Source: Burkholderiales bacterium (GTDB taxonomy: Bacteria; Pseudomonadota; Gammaproteobacteria; Burkholderiales; Burkholderiaceae_F). From it: DNA of 6,584 bases. Below are positions 6,448 to 6,584 of the stretch, piece after piece. The notes under the pieces were generated by a model. That model was not told the DNA's origin. It did not search any database and saw only the letters and a list, made by a program, of their open reading frames with translations. The DNA is taken from assembly GCA_024641225.1 (NCBI GenBank), contig JAHEDN010000146.1, forward strand, positions 1 to 6,584, given 5' to 3'. Within the stretch, counting starts at the first letter, position 1; every line of letters begins with the position of its first letter. The position numbers and the translations under genes were made by a program.

Positions 6448-6584
6448 CTAGAAAGGTATGTCGTCGTCCATGTCGGCGATGTTCGGCGCCGGCTTCGAAG
6501 GCGCGCGTGCACCTGCCTCGCGGCCGGCCCCGGTCCGCGGCGGCGCCCCGGTTTCCTCGAAGTCGCCCCCGCCCGCGCCCTCGC
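6448..6584 (-). CDS. ssb: Single-stranded DNA-binding protein, C-terminal end only
   Basis: Only the last 44 codons are in the window, ending in TAG at 6450-6448. They encode a flexible linker rich in Gly, Ala and Pro, followed by the acidic tip DMDDDIPF. This tip is the hallmark of bacterial SSB (consensus DDDIPF). It is the docking site for partner proteins such as RecQ, RecO, PriA, exonuclease I and the polymerase III chi subunit, while the N-terminal OB fold, outside the window, binds single-stranded DNA as a tetramer. The tip deviates from the common DFDDDIPF only by Met for Phe. The PAS kinase gene follows on the same strand after 173 bases, probably as a separate transcription unit. 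Confidence 0.93.
   Translation of the reverse strand, partial: EGAGGGDFEETGAPPRTGAGREAGARAPSKPAPNIADMDDDIPF

Noticed and set aside
5286..6451. Plus-strand open frames of 235 and 298 codons opposite the first PAS domains
   Set aside because: Their translations are low-complexity (Ser/Arg-rich or Gln/Arg/Ala-rich) without motifs, and one runs to the ssb stop region. They are shadows of the minus-strand gene.

Overview
The window is GC-rich DNA, roughly two-thirds G+C by eye, tightly packed with ordinary chromosomal genes. The ssb tail, the PnuC/NadR-kinase pair, the HisN-type phosphatase and a very long multi-PAS kinase suggest a proteobacterium, most likely a betaproteobacterium of the Rhodocyclales type. 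This placement rests on gene style, not on a marker gene. I see no rRNA, tRNA, CRISPR array, transposase or attachment site.

Layout, left to right. (1) 1-1005, minus strand: a two-gene nicotinamide riboside salvage unit. A PnuC permease (400-1005) overlaps by 4 bases a stand-alone NadR-type ribosylnicotinamide kinase that runs off the left edge. PnuC would bring the riboside in and the kinase would trap it as NMN. (2) 1006-1057: a 52-base divergent gap with a possible -10 box. (3) 1058-1933, plus strand: an inositol-monophosphatase-fold enzyme of the HisN (histidinol-phosphatase) type, ending against a convergent neighbour with a small hairpin between them. (4) 1970-2389, minus strand: a small two-helix membrane protein with a C-terminal zinc ribbon, function unknown. 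(5) 2456-6274, minus strand: a soluble sensor-kinase-like protein of about 1270 residues, with about eight tandem PAS domains, a HisKA_2-like dimerisation region and a HATPase domain. (6) 6275-6447: the ssb/kinase gap, with two inverted repeats. (7) 6448-6584, minus strand: the C-terminal end of ssb.

The most unusual item is the large PAS protein. Where HisKA_2 kinases have the paired histidines of HHRxKNN, it has Arg-Gln, and the expected Asp/Asn of its G1 ATP-binding box is Gln, while the N-box and G2 box look conserved. It may therefore be a pseudokinase, or a kinase using a shifted histidine, that integrates several PAS inputs. No response regulator or output gene lies in the window. The downstream membrane zinc-ribbon gene, on the same strand and in the same reading frame, is its only candidate partner here.
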